Shown piece by piece: positions 1-6,933 of a stretch of DNA of 9,617 nt; positions within the stretch are counted from its first letter, which is position 1; every line of letters begins with the position of its first letter. This DNA is from Actinomycetota bacterium (lineage in GTDB: Bacteria; Actinomycetota; Coriobacteriia; Anaerosomatales; D1FN1-002). Under the pieces are notes generated by a model. That model saw only the letters and a program-made list of their open reading frames with translations. It was not told the origin of the DNA and made no database searches. The stretch lies in assembly GCA_005774595.1 (NCBI GenBank), contig VAUM01000045.1, positions 1-9,617 on the forward strand, given 5' to 3'. Both the position numbers and the translations under genes were made by a program.

Positions 1-2
1 CG

Positions 3-572
3 GCGCTCACCGCTGCCGCGATCGAGCGGGGCGGACTGGGGTTGCGGGCGGCTGAGCGGGTCGTCGGCGACCGATTGCTCGATTTCGTCCGGCCCACGAC
101 GCAGACCGTATGTGGCGCTCACGTGGGGCCCGTCGTCGCCTGGCTCGCGAGGAGCGGTGATCCCGCCTCGCTCGGGGCGATCGAGCGTGTCATGTCCTCC
201 AAGGACGCTCCGAAGCGTAGGGAGGTGGTCAGTGCATTGGCCGCTGCGGCGGTGCCGGTGGCGATCCCGGTCTTGTCGCGTGCGCTTCGTGACACCGTGC
301 CGGAGGTCGCTCTTGCGGCTGTGCGCGGACTGGGGGAGATCGGTGCTCCGGGCTCGACGGCCCTCGTGGAACGCCTTCGCGAGGTGGAGCACTCAGCGTC
401 CCACGCTCACTTGTCCGCGGAGATCATCAAGACGTTGGCTCGCATCGGAGACGGTTGGGCGCATGAGGAACCCGAGCGGCTGATCGGGGTCCGTGCACGT
501 ACGTCGTGGAGCCGGAACGACACGTCCGCCGGCTTGGCTTCACAGGCACTCGGAATGAGAGGGGCTGCGTGA
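3..572 (+). CDS. HEAT-repeat protein, 3' part (5' end outside window)
   Basis: The frame is open from the left edge (first full codon at position 3) to a TGA at 570-572, giving 189 visible C-terminal residues. The TTG at 42 is only the first start-like codon in view and is probably not the true start, because coding sequence continues upstream of it. Roughly from residue 45 to 150 of the visible part the protein consists of paired amphipathic helices of HEAT/PBS-lyase type, for example 'AIPVLSRALRDTVPEVALAA' followed by 'VRGLGEIG', with the usual Pro/Asp turn positions. Such repeats form curved scaffolds for protein-protein contacts; no catalytic residue is visible. The last 35 or so residues are not repeat-like. 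The stop lies one base before the start of the HD-domain gene, so the two are probably cotranscribed and may work together. The HEAT assignment is fairly secure; the partner and role are unknown. Confidence 0.75.
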   Translation, partial: ALTAAAIERGGLGLRAAERVVGDRLLDFVRPTTQTVCGAHVGPVVAWLARSGDPASLGAIERVMSSKDAPKRREVVSALAAAAVPVAIPVLSRALRDTVPEVALAAVRGLGEIGAPGSTALVERLREVEHSASHAHLSAEIIKTLARIGDGWAHEEPERLIGVRARTSWSRNDTSAGLASQALGMRGAA

Positions 573-573
573 C

Positions 574-1893
574 ATGAACGTCGAAACGCTCGTCATACGC
601 ATCGCCGCCGCACGGCGCGCGATCCAGCTGTACCCGGTCGGGCACCCAGCCCTCATCGCGGCGCTCGCGGAGGTCGTGGAGGCGGCTGCGGAAGCAACCC
701 GCAGCGGCCCCGTCGTGCTCAGCGTGCGCCAAGGACGGTTGTACTCTGCGGGTCACGAGCGGCTCGACGTCGACGGAGGCCAGGTGAAGGCCGGCTCGGC
801 GATGATAGGCGGCGACCTCAGCAGCGCACTTCATCTCGCGGGCGTGCTCGAGACGCTCGGGATCGAGTCGGTCACGCTCTCGCCCGGGCTCGATGAGGCA
901 GAGACGCTCGCCCTCGCGGACCTGCTCGCGGCCGCGCCGCGCGCAGGGTTCGACGCCATCGAAGCGCTCGCCGAAATGGGTCTGGCGCACGTGACGCTTG
1001 CCGCGATCGCCAAGGACGACGAGTGCGGCGACGCCGACGCGGCCCGTGACGCCGAGAGAGCTGTCGATCGCGCACTGTACAATGCCGTGCTCGGGGAGCT
1101 GATCGAGATCGTCGAACGGCTACGCGCAGGGCGGGCCGGGACGCTCGAAGCGCTCGACGAGCCCTTGCGCCGTCTCATCGACCGGTCGGCGGATGACTCC
1201 GGTCCGGTGATGCGCTTGGCCGTGATCCGGGGCGGCGAGGACGACGGCCCCTTCCACGCCATGCGGGTGATGCTCCATTCGGTCGTGATCGGACGCGCCG
1301 TCGGTCTCGATGAGGCACAGCTGCTGTCGCTTGCTCATTGTGCACTCCTGCACGACGCAGGCGGAGTGGTGCATGCCGATTCCGGGACGAACCATCGCGA
1401 CGCGATGGTGAGGTCGCTGGAAGCGCTCGCCCCCGAGGACTCGACTCCGCTGATCGCGGCCTTCGATCACCATGGCGCGGCGCTGGCCGGCGGCTCGGGG
1501 CGGGTCGGCGCTGCCGCACGCATCGTCGCGGTCGCAGACCGCTACGATTCGCTGCTCTCGTCTGATTGCGGCGGGCACGCCCGCACTCCGCGCGGCGCAC
1601 TGATCGCCCTTCTGTCAGACGCGGTGGCGCGTCGTGAGCCGGCGATCGCCGGTCTGCTGGCCCGGGAGCTCGGTCCGTTCCCCGTGGGCAGCGTGGTCCT
1701 CCTCTCCGACTTCTCGGTCGGCGTGGTCGACTCGCATGGCGGTGGAGAAGGGCCCGTCATCCGCGTGATCCTCGACGCCGAGGGGCTGAGCGTGACCGCG
1801 CGCCTGGAGACCAGGCCGGGCGCTGACCGGCCATGGCCGGTCGAGGACCTCGCCCCCTCGATCCTCGGCCTCAGTCCCGCTGACCTGATCTGA
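574..1893 (+). CDS. Degenerate HD-GYP-like (HD domain) protein
   Basis: The product has 439 residues. The ATG at 574 has a purine-rich Shine-Dalgarno candidate (GAGAGGGG, 557-564) and begins right after the upstream stop. Residues 1-140 form the helical N-terminal region often found on HD-GYP proteins, with the motif LYPVGHP at 19-25. Residues 225-385 follow the HD-GYP fold: H235 (HSV), the HD pair H260-D261, H274, H299-H300, D322 in 'VADRYDSL', and the closing 'LGPFPVGSVVLLSDFSVGVV' typical of that family. However, the canonical HDIGK is HDAGG, so the Lys is lost, and the canonical HHExxDGxGYP is HHGAALAGGSG, so the Glu, Asp and GYP are lost. Active HD-GYP enzymes hydrolyse c-di-GMP at a metal centre; here metal and substrate residues are incomplete. 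I infer a non-catalytic c-di-GMP or protein-binding role, or a changed activity. There is no signal peptide or membrane segment, so it is probably cytoplasmic. Confidence 0.8.
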   Translation: MNVETLVIRIAAARRAIQLYPVGHPALIAALAEVVEAAAEATRSGPVVLSVRQGRLYSAGHERLDVDGGQVKAGSAMIGGDLSSALHLAGVLETLGIESVTLSPGLDEAETLALADLLAAAPRAGFDAIEALAEMGLAHVTLAAIAKDDECGDADAARDAERAVDRALYNAVLGELIEIVERLRAGRAGTLEALDEPLRRLIDRSADDSGPVMRLAVIRGGEDDGPFHAMRVMLHSVVIGRAVGLDEAQLLSLAHCALLHDAGGVVHADSGTNHRDAMVRSLEALAPEDSTPLIAAFDHHGAALAGGSGRVGAAARIVAVADRYDSLLSSDCGGHARTPRGALIALLSDAVARREPAIAGLLARELGPFPVGSVVLLSDFSVGVVDSHGGGEGPVIRVILDAEGLSVTARLETRPGADRPWPVEDLAPSILGLSPADLI

Positions 1894-1908
1894 CTCGGCC
1901 CGGGCGAT

Positions 1909-1939
1909 CCGCTCGCGAGCGCGAAGCGGTCGCGAGCGG
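1909..1939 (+). terminator. GC-rich stem-loop after the HD gene (possible terminator)
   Basis: A perfect 10-bp stem pairs 1909-1918 (CCGCTCGCGA) with 1930-1939 (TCGCGAGCGG) around an 11-nt loop, starting 16 nt after the HD gene's stop codon. The left arm also overlaps a perfect 10-bp palindrome at 1911-1920. The position suits transcription termination between the HEAT/HD pair and the kinase operon. There is no T-run after the stem, so it is not a classical intrinsic terminator; it could be an L-shaped terminator, an RNA-stability element or a protein-binding site. Confidence 0.35.
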
Positions 1940-1962
1940 CCGTGAGGTCTTCTCGGCGGTGA

Positions 1963-1977
1963 GACGCATAGTGCGTC
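1963..1977 (+). other. Small hairpin upstream of the kinase operon
   Basis: GACGCA (1963-1968) and TGCGTC (1972-1977) form a 6-bp inverted repeat around the 3-nt spacer TAG. It lies 75 bp before the preferred kinase start, in the region where the operon's promoter or an operator should be. It could be an operator half-site pair or a leader hairpin. A stem this short can also arise by chance. Confidence 0.2.
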
Positions 1978-2040
1978 CGTCCGGTGGGCATACTACCGAG
2001 CGGTGGTTCGTGCGTGCCCGGTGCGGCGCGCGCGAACGGA

Positions 2041-2049
2041 ACGGGGCGG
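2041..2049 (+). promoter_or_regulatory. Ribosome binding site deciding the kinase start
   Basis: The G-rich stretch ACGGGGCGG lies 3 nt before GTG 2053. The two upstream in-frame GTG codons (1984 and 2014) have no comparable purine-rich stretch at the right spacing. The residues between 1984 and 2053 (MGILPSGGSCVPG...) also do not look like a domain. This supports translation from 2053, although the match to a Shine-Dalgarno sequence is only moderate. Confidence 0.4.
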
Positions 2050-2052
2050 ATC

Positions 2053-4716
2053 GTGAGCGAGACCGAGGGCTTGGATCAGCCGCGCGGCGGTGACGCTGCG
2101 GACGACCTCTACCGGCAGGTCTTCTCGGGCCTCCCCGTGGCGGTCTATGTGTGGGATGTCGTGCGGGGCGATCAGGGCGAGATCACAGTCCTGCACCTCG
2201 CGGACGCCAACCCGCCCGCGTTGGCGCTACTCGGGCGCGACCTGGACGAGGTCCGCGGCGAGTCGCTCGACGACCTCCTCGGGTCCGGCGCGTGGACGGG
2301 GGTTCTTCCAATCGCCGAGCGCGTCATGCGTTCCGGCGAGCCCTTCATCCACGCCGCGTGCATGGAGAGGCTGGGCAAGGAGCTCCGCTGCACGGTGTTC
2401 CCCCTGGGTGAGCACCTCGCGGCGGTCGCAGAGGACATCACCGCCCTCGCCGCGAGGTCGCGCGACCTGGAGGTCGCGACTTCGCAACTCGAGAGCATCG
2501 CGAGCGCGGGCGTAGTGGGGCTCACGCTATCGATGTCAGACGGGAGCGTACTCGAGGCGAACGACTTCTTCCTGGACCTCGTCGGGCGCACCCGGGACGA
2601 ACTCCATGCCGGCATGCTGAACCTGCGTGCGCTCACACCGCCTGAGTGGCTTCCCGCTGACGAGGCTGCGCTCGATCAGCTCGCCGCGAGGGGGGCCTGC
2701 GACCCGTTCAGGAAGGAGTACTTGCGGAGCGACGGCACGCGAGTCACCGCGCTCGTGGTCAAGACGCGGCCCGGAGGGCCCGAATACCCGATCGTCACTC
2801 TCCTTGTCGACCTGGCGAAGCTCGCGAGCGTGGAGGAGCAGCTGCGGTCGTCCGAGGAACGGTTCGCCAAGGTCTTCGACGTCGGGCCGGTCGGCATGAC
2901 GATCACGCGCGTCGCCGACGGACGCTTCGCCGATGTCAACGAGGCGTTCCTGCGCATGTTCGAGCGCGAGCGGGAGGAAGTCATCGGACACACCTCCACC
3001 GAGCTCGACATGTGGGCGCCCGAGGAGCGCGCGAGGCTGATCCAGCTCCAGCGTGAGGCGGGAGGACCCCGGTCCATCGAGTTCGCCGCGAGGGCGAAGT
3101 CCGGCAGGGGGGTCCCCATCCTGCTCTCCTCGGCCCCGATCACGGTCGAGGGTGAGGACCATCTGGTGACCGTCATGCTCGACATCAGCGATCGCAAGCT
3201 GCTGGAGTCGGTTCTCTTGGAGCACGCCCGGCTCCTGTCGGAGGTACAGCGGGTCGCGAAGATCGGCGGCTGGGAGTTCAATCCAGCCACAGGCAAGGGC
3301 ACGTGGACGGACGAGGGCGCACGCGTGCTCGGGCTCGATTCGGCCGACCCCGCGAGCGCCGAGACCGCCCGAGGCTACTACCGGGGCGAGGACGGCGACC
3401 GCCTCGAGCGTGCCATCCGGGAGGTCGTCGATCATGGCACCGAGTTCACGATCGAGGCGCAGGCGACGCTGCGGGACGGCACGGTGAAGTGGATCGAGAC
3501 ACGTGGCGCGCCGGTGGTGGAGGACGGTGCCACGGTCCTCGTGCGCGGCTCGATCCAGGACGTGACCGAGCGCCACGAGGCACGCGACGCCGCGGCCAGC
3601 TCGGAGGCGCTCTTCGCTGCAGCGTTCGACAGGAGTCCGGTCGCCGCGACACTCGGCATGATGCCGGGCATGCAGTTCGTGGCGGTCAACGCCGCGTTCG
3701 AGGACCTGACCGGCTACACCGCCGGCGAGGTCGTCGGCCAAGACAGTGCCGCACTCTCGCTGTGGGTCGACCCGGAGGCCCGTGCGCGAGTGCTATCGCG
3801 GCTGCGCGACGAGGGCTCGGTGGACGGCGTCGAGTTCGAGTTCCGCGACAAGTCGGGCCGGATCGGCACGGCACTGTACTTCGCGGAGACGATACGCACG
3901 CCCGAGGCCGACTACGTGCTGAGCAAGGTGCTCGACATCACCGAGCGCAAGGCCGCGGAGCTCGTGTTGGCGCGGACGGCCGAGGAGCTGGAGACCCTGG
4001 TCGCCGCCCGCACCGCCGACCTCAAGCGCGCCACCGAGGAGATGGAGGCGTTCACGTACTCGGTCTCGCACGACCTTCGAGCGCCGTTGCGCCACATCAC
4101 CGGCTACATCGAGCTGCTCGAGAGGCGCTACCGCGACGGGCTGGACGACCAGGCGCGCCACTACCTCGACTCGGTCTCCGGCTCCGCACGCCAGATGGGG
4201 TATCTCATCGACGCTCTGCTGCACATCTCTCGAACGTCGAGGCTCGAGCTGGTCCGGTCTCGCGTGGACATGGCCGAGTCGCTCGCGGCGGTGCTCCGTG
4301 ACCTTGACGGCGCGCAGGAGGGCCGCGACATCCGGTGGGACATCGGCCCGCTGCCCCCTGTGATGGGCGACCGCGGGATGCTGCGGCTCGTGTGGCGCAA
4401 CCTCGCCGAGAACGCCATCAAGTACACCCGCGCTCGAGAGGTCGCCCACATCTCGGTCAGCGCGGAGCGCGCGGAAGGGGAGGTCGTCTTCCGCGTGAGC
4501 GACGACGGAGCCGGTTTCGACATGCGCTACGCGGGTAAATTGTTCGGGGTCTTCCAGCGACTGCACCCGACCGCCGAGTACGAGGGCACCGGCATCGGAC
4601 TGGCGACCGTACGCCGCATCGTCGAACGCCACGGCGGCCGCACCTGGGCTGAAGGCGAGCCGGGAGCCGGCGCGACGTTCTGGTTCTCCATCCCCGAGGG
4701 AAGGGAAGCGCCATGA
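2053..4716 (+). CDS. Multi-PAS sensor histidine kinase with Cph1-type transmitter
   Basis: From GTG 2053 the product has 887 residues (910 if GTG 1984 is used). It appears to hold five tandem PAS domains, roughly at residues 18-132, 145-255, 265-382, 395-510 and 517-635. The fourth resembles PAS_3 folds ('VAKIGGWEFNPATG'), and several end in the usual 'DIT/DIS/DVTER' motif. A short coiled coil leads into the dimerisation/phosphoacceptor domain with H673 in 'FTYSVSHDLRAPLRHITGY'. The ATPase domain has N787 (NLAENAIKY), D817-x-G819-x-G821, the F-box-like 'GKLFGVFQRLH' and a second glycine motif GTGIGLA at 845-851. The wording of this transmitter is that of cyanobacterial Cph1 and bacteriophytochrome kinases, but no GAF or PHY domain or bilin cysteine region is present. 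No membrane segment is seen, so it should sense a cytoplasmic signal; the ligand is unknown. None of the PAS domains shows the LOV flavin motif (GRNCRFLQ). The gene overlaps the response regulator gene by 4 nt (ATGA). Confidence 0.9.
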   Translation: MSETEGLDQPRGGDAADDLYRQVFSGLPVAVYVWDVVRGDQGEITVLHLADANPPALALLGRDLDEVRGESLDDLLGSGAWTGVLPIAERVMRSGEPFIHAACMERLGKELRCTVFPLGEHLAAVAEDITALAARSRDLEVATSQLESIASAGVVGLTLSMSDGSVLEANDFFLDLVGRTRDELHAGMLNLRALTPPEWLPADEAALDQLAARGACDPFRKEYLRSDGTRVTALVVKTRPGGPEYPIVTLLVDLAKLASVEEQLRSSEERFAKVFDVGPVGMTITRVADGRFADVNEAFLRMFEREREEVIGHTSTELDMWAPEERARLIQLQREAGGPRSIEFAARAKSGRGVPILLSSAPITVEGEDHLVTVMLDISDRKLLESVLLEHARLLSEVQRVAKIGGWEFNPATGKGTWTDEGARVLGLDSADPASAETARGYYRGEDGDRLERAIREVVDHGTEFTIEAQATLRDGTVKWIETRGAPVVEDGATVLVRGSIQDVTERHEARDAAASSEALFAAAFDRSPVAATLGMMPGMQFVAVNAAFEDLTGYTAGEVVGQDSAALSLWVDPEARARVLSRLRDEGSVDGVEFEFRDKSGRIGTALYFAETIRTPEADYVLSKVLDITERKAAELVLARTAEELETLVAARTADLKRATEEMEAFTYSVSHDLRAPLRHITGYIELLERRYRDGLDDQARHYLDSVSGSARQMGYLIDALLHISRTSRLELVRSRVDMAESLAAVLRDLDGAQEGRDIRWDIGPLPPVMGDRGMLRLVWRNLAENAIKYTRAREVAHISVSAERAEGEVVFRVSDDGAGFDMRYAGKLFGVFQRLHPTAEYEGTGIGLATVRRIVERHGGRTWAEGEPGAGATFWFSIPEGREAP

Positions 4717-5171
4717 CGATCGATCTGCGGACGATCCTCATCGCCGAGGACAACCCCTTTGACGTCGAGCTGACTCTCGATGCCCTCTCCTCGCACCACC
4801 TGGCGAACAGCGTGACGGTGGTGTCCGACGGGGTCGAGACGCTCGAGTACCTGCGCCGGGAAGGCCGATTCGCCGATCGCTCTCCCGAACCGCCGGCCGT
4901 GCTGCTCCTCGACCTGAAGATGCCGCGCATGGATGGTCTCGAGGTGCTGCGCGAGATCCGTTCCGACCCGGCCCTGCGCATGCAGCCAGTGGTCATGCTG
5001 ACCTCTTCGCGCGAGGACTCGGACCTTGCCGCCAGCTACGATCTCGGCGTGAACGCGTACGTCGTCAAGCCCGTCGAGTTCACGGAGTTCGTCAAGGCCA
5101 TCGGGGAGACCGGGGTGTTCTGGGGGGTCATCAACGAGGGTCCGCCAAGGACGGGCGACGACGATGGCTGA
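4713..5171 (+). CDS. Single-domain response regulator, Rcp1-type
   Basis: The protein has 152 residues and is essentially one receiver domain. The acid pocket is E12-D13, the phosphoacceptor D67 lies in 'VLLLDLKMPRMDG', T97 is in 'VVMLTSS' and K119 is in 'VVKPVEF'. The inserted 'YLRREGRF...PEPPAVLLLDL' segment and the C-terminal 'FWGVI' match the Rcp1 family, the receivers that take phosphate from Cph1-type kinases. That agrees with the transmitter encoded immediately upstream. There is no output domain, so it probably acts by protein contact or passes phosphate onward. The ATG overlaps the kinase stop (ATGA), with a strong Shine-Dalgarno region (GAGGGAAGGGAAG, 4696-4708), so translation is probably coupled. 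The acidic tail (GDDDG) overlaps the next gene by 8 nt. All key residues are intact. Confidence 0.92.
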   Translation: MTIDLRTILIAEDNPFDVELTLDALSSHHLANSVTVVSDGVETLEYLRREGRFADRSPEPPAVLLLDLKMPRMDGLEVLREIRSDPALRMQPVVMLTSSREDSDLAASYDLGVNAYVVKPVEFTEFVKAIGETGVFWGVINEGPPRTGDDDG

Positions 5172-6738
5172 AGACAGCGGAGCCGTCCCGCACGTCCGTG
5201 CCCTCATCGTCGAAGACGACCCGGCGGACGCGGAGTTCACGTGCGAGACGCTCAGAGAAGGCGGCATCGAGGCGGACTGCACGGTCGTCGGTGGACGCGA
5301 CTCCTTGGAGCGTGCGCTCGAGGGCCCCGGCACCTTCGATGTCGTGCTCGCCGACTACACCATACCGGGATTCGGCGGCCCGGAGGCGCTCGAGATCCTG
5401 AAGAAGCGCCGGCCGGACGTGCCGGTCGTCTTCGTGTCGGGTACGGTCGGCGAGGAGCGAGCTGTCGAGCTGCTCCAGAACGGCGCGGTGGACTACGTGC
5501 TCAAGGATCGCATGAGCCGGCTCCCGTTCGCCGTCGAGCGTGCTTTGGCGCACGCTTCCGAGGTGGCGCGGCGCAGACGCTCCGAGCGTCTGTACCAGCT
5601 CCTCGCCGAGAACGTGGCGGACGTGCTGTGGGTCCTGGACGTGAACAGCGGCCACCTCGACTACGTGAGCCCGTCGATCGAGCGGCTGACCGGCTTCACG
5701 CCCGAGGAGGTCATGGCCCGGCCGCTCGACGACTCCGTCGTGCCCGGATCGGCCGAGGAGATGCTCGAGAGCATGGCGGGCCGGGTCGACGCGTACCTCG
5801 CAGGTGATCGGTCCGCGACGACGCGCATGCACCGCGCAGAGCAGCCCTGCAAGGACGGTCACGCGGTGTGCACGGAGATACTGACCACGATCAGCACAGA
5901 CGACAAGGGATGTCTCCAGCTATTGGGCGTGACTCGAGACATCACGCAGCGCGTCCAGGTCGAGCAGGCGCTCGACGACTACCGGGCCAACCTCGAGCGG
6001 ATCGTCGCCGAACGCACTGACGAACTCAAGAGGGCCAACGCCGCGAAGGGCGAGTTCCTTGCGAGCATGGGGCACGAGTTGCGAACACCCCTGAACTCGA
6101 TCATCGGGTTCGCCGACCTCATGCTCGCCGGCATGGCCGGCGAGGTCAGCGGCGAGCAGCGTGAGCACTTGGGCGTCATACTCGAGGCCGGCAAGCATCT
6201 GCTCGCGGTGATCAACGACATCCTCGACCTCTCGAAGCTCGACGCGTCGAGGGTCGAGCCTCATCCCGCTGCGTTCGATGCCTGCCTCGCGGTCCGGGAC
6301 GCCACACGTATCCTGACTCCCATCGCCGCGGGCAAGTGCATCGATCTGGCCGTCGAGTGTCCTGAAGGGGGAGTGCCGGCGTTCACGGATCGCCGTCTGC
6401 TCACCCAGATCCTGCTCAACCTGGTGGCCAACGCCATCAAGTTCACCGACCGCGGGGGCGTGACGGTCCGCGTTGCCGGATCCGGCGGCCGGCTCGTGTT
6501 CGAGGTCGAGGACACCGGGTGCGGGATCGCGGAAGACGACCTCGACGGGATCTTCCACGATTTCGGGCGTGGGAAGGCCGCGAGACCGGACATCGAGGGG
6601 ACGGGTCTGGGACTCGCCATCTCAAGAAGGCTGGCCGTCCTGCTCGGCGGCACGCTCACGGCGGTGAGTGAGGTGGGCCGAGGGTCGACCTTCACGCTCG
6701 ACGTGCGGGCGGAGTCGCCTCGAAGCGCGGAGCCGTAG
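5164..6738 (+). CDS. REC-PAS-histidine kinase (receiver at the N-terminus)
   Basis: The product has 524 residues. Residues 10-130 form a receiver with acid pocket E17-D18-D19, phosphoacceptor D64 ('VVLADYTIPGFGG'), S92 in the usual Thr/Ser position ('FVSGT') and K114 ('YVLKDRMSRL'). Residues 140-265 form one PAS domain ('LYQLLAENVADVLWVLDV', ending 'GVTRDITQR'). A coiled coil (266-295) leads to the phosphoacceptor helix with H304 in 'ASMGHELRTPLNSIIGF'. The ATPase domain has N423, D450-x-G452-x-G454 and a GTGLGLA motif at 479-485. There is no membrane segment and no C-terminal receiver or Hpt domain, so it is not a classical hybrid kinase. Phosphorylation of the N-terminal receiver probably controls the kinase, placing it downstream of the first kinase. 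The ATG lies inside the last codons of the response regulator gene; the nearest Shine-Dalgarno candidate (AAGGA, 5147-5151) is 12 nt away, rather far, so reinitiation after the overlap is likely. The phosphate recipient of H304 is not evident here. Confidence 0.9.
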   Translation: MAEDSGAVPHVRALIVEDDPADAEFTCETLREGGIEADCTVVGGRDSLERALEGPGTFDVVLADYTIPGFGGPEALEILKKRRPDVPVVFVSGTVGEERAVELLQNGAVDYVLKDRMSRLPFAVERALAHASEVARRRRSERLYQLLAENVADVLWVLDVNSGHLDYVSPSIERLTGFTPEEVMARPLDDSVVPGSAEEMLESMAGRVDAYLAGDRSATTRMHRAEQPCKDGHAVCTEILTTISTDDKGCLQLLGVTRDITQRVQVEQALDDYRANLERIVAERTDELKRANAAKGEFLASMGHELRTPLNSIIGFADLMLAGMAGEVSGEQREHLGVILEAGKHLLAVINDILDLSKLDASRVEPHPAAFDACLAVRDATRILTPIAAGKCIDLAVECPEGGVPAFTDRRLLTQILLNLVANAIKFTDRGGVTVRVAGSGGRLVFEVEDTGCGIAEDDLDGIFHDFGRGKAARPDIEGTGLGLAISRRLAVLLGGTLTAVSEVGRGSTFTLDVRAESPRSAEP

Positions 6739-6849
6739 GTGCACGGGCATGAGGATGCCGGCCGGCATCAGGGCCGCACGTATCTCGACCTGCTCTGCCG
6801 ACTCGAGGCCGAAGCGCGCGCCGCGAGGCGCGGCAAGTGGCGGCTGTAG
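6739..6849 (+). pseudogene. Possible C-terminal remnant of an SNase-type nuclease
   Basis: Directly after the TAG of the REC-PAS kinase gene, and in the same frame, lies a 36-codon reading frame from GTG 6739 to TAG 6847-6849. Its last part, 'YLDLLCRLEAEARAARRGKW', resembles the final helix of staphylococcal-nuclease (thermonuclease) domains. In the S. aureus enzyme the matching stretch is 'SEAQAKKEKLNIW', with the same E-A-x-A-(K/R) and Trp spacing. The rest of the domain, including the catalytic residues, is missing, and no Shine-Dalgarno sequence is evident. It is best read as the tail of a nuclease gene left after a deletion. The alternative is chance similarity in an Ala/Arg/Glu-rich stretch of GC-rich DNA. 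Confidence 0.35.
6754..6769 (+). terminator. Perfect 16-bp palindrome after the kinase operon
   Basis: GATGCCGGCCGGCATC is a perfect palindrome 15 nt after the stop of the last kinase gene. As RNA it can fold into a 6-bp stem with a 4-nt GGCC loop. The position suits a terminator for the operon, but no T-run follows. It lies within the putative nuclease remnant, so it may simply be part of old coding sequence. Confidence 0.3.
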
Positions 6850-6933
6850 GGCCGGGTCAGAGCGCGTGGAGCAGCGCTTTATGCCGCGGGAATCATATAT
6901 GACGCAAGTGGTATAGCAGCTGCCGCGCCTCGC
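6823..6933. repeat. 13-bp perfect inverted repeat between convergent genes
   Basis: GCGAGGCGCGGCA (6823-6835) is repeated in inverted orientation as TGCCGCGCCTCGC (6921-6933), with 85 nt between the arms. The left arm overlaps a local 6-bp hairpin (GCCGCG-AGG-CGCGGC, 6820-6834). The enclosed stretch is AT-richer than its surroundings at 6884-6916 and contains the palindrome TCATATATGA (6893-6902). The pair could be a bidirectional terminator structure, a recombination scar or a small mobile-element remnant. I see no target-site duplication next to it. Confidence 0.35.

Noticed and set aside
1989..1994. CATACT as a -10 box for the kinase operon
   Set aside because: It matches the consensus at 4 of 6 positions, but no acceptable -35 hexamer lies 16-18 nt upstream.
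1984..2052. Longer start (GTG 1984) for the multi-PAS kinase
   Set aside because: There is no purine-rich ribosome binding site before it, and the extra 23 residues are not domain-like. GTG 2053 has a G-rich stretch upstream. Not excluded.
2536..3741. A 401-codon open frame on the - strand opposite the multi-PAS kinase
   Set aside because: High GC content leaves long antisense frames open. The product is Arg/His/Asp-rich with no recognisable domain, while the + strand frame gives five PAS domains and a kinase.
5164..6738. A classical hybrid histidine kinase
   Set aside because: The receiver is at the N-terminus and the protein ends right after the ATPase domain, so there is no C-terminal receiver or Hpt domain for an internal relay.
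6909..6917. TGGTATAGC as an extended -10 promoter on the + strand
   Set aside because: There is no -35 element, and it would transcribe only antisense into the 3' end of the large gene. Possible but unsupported.
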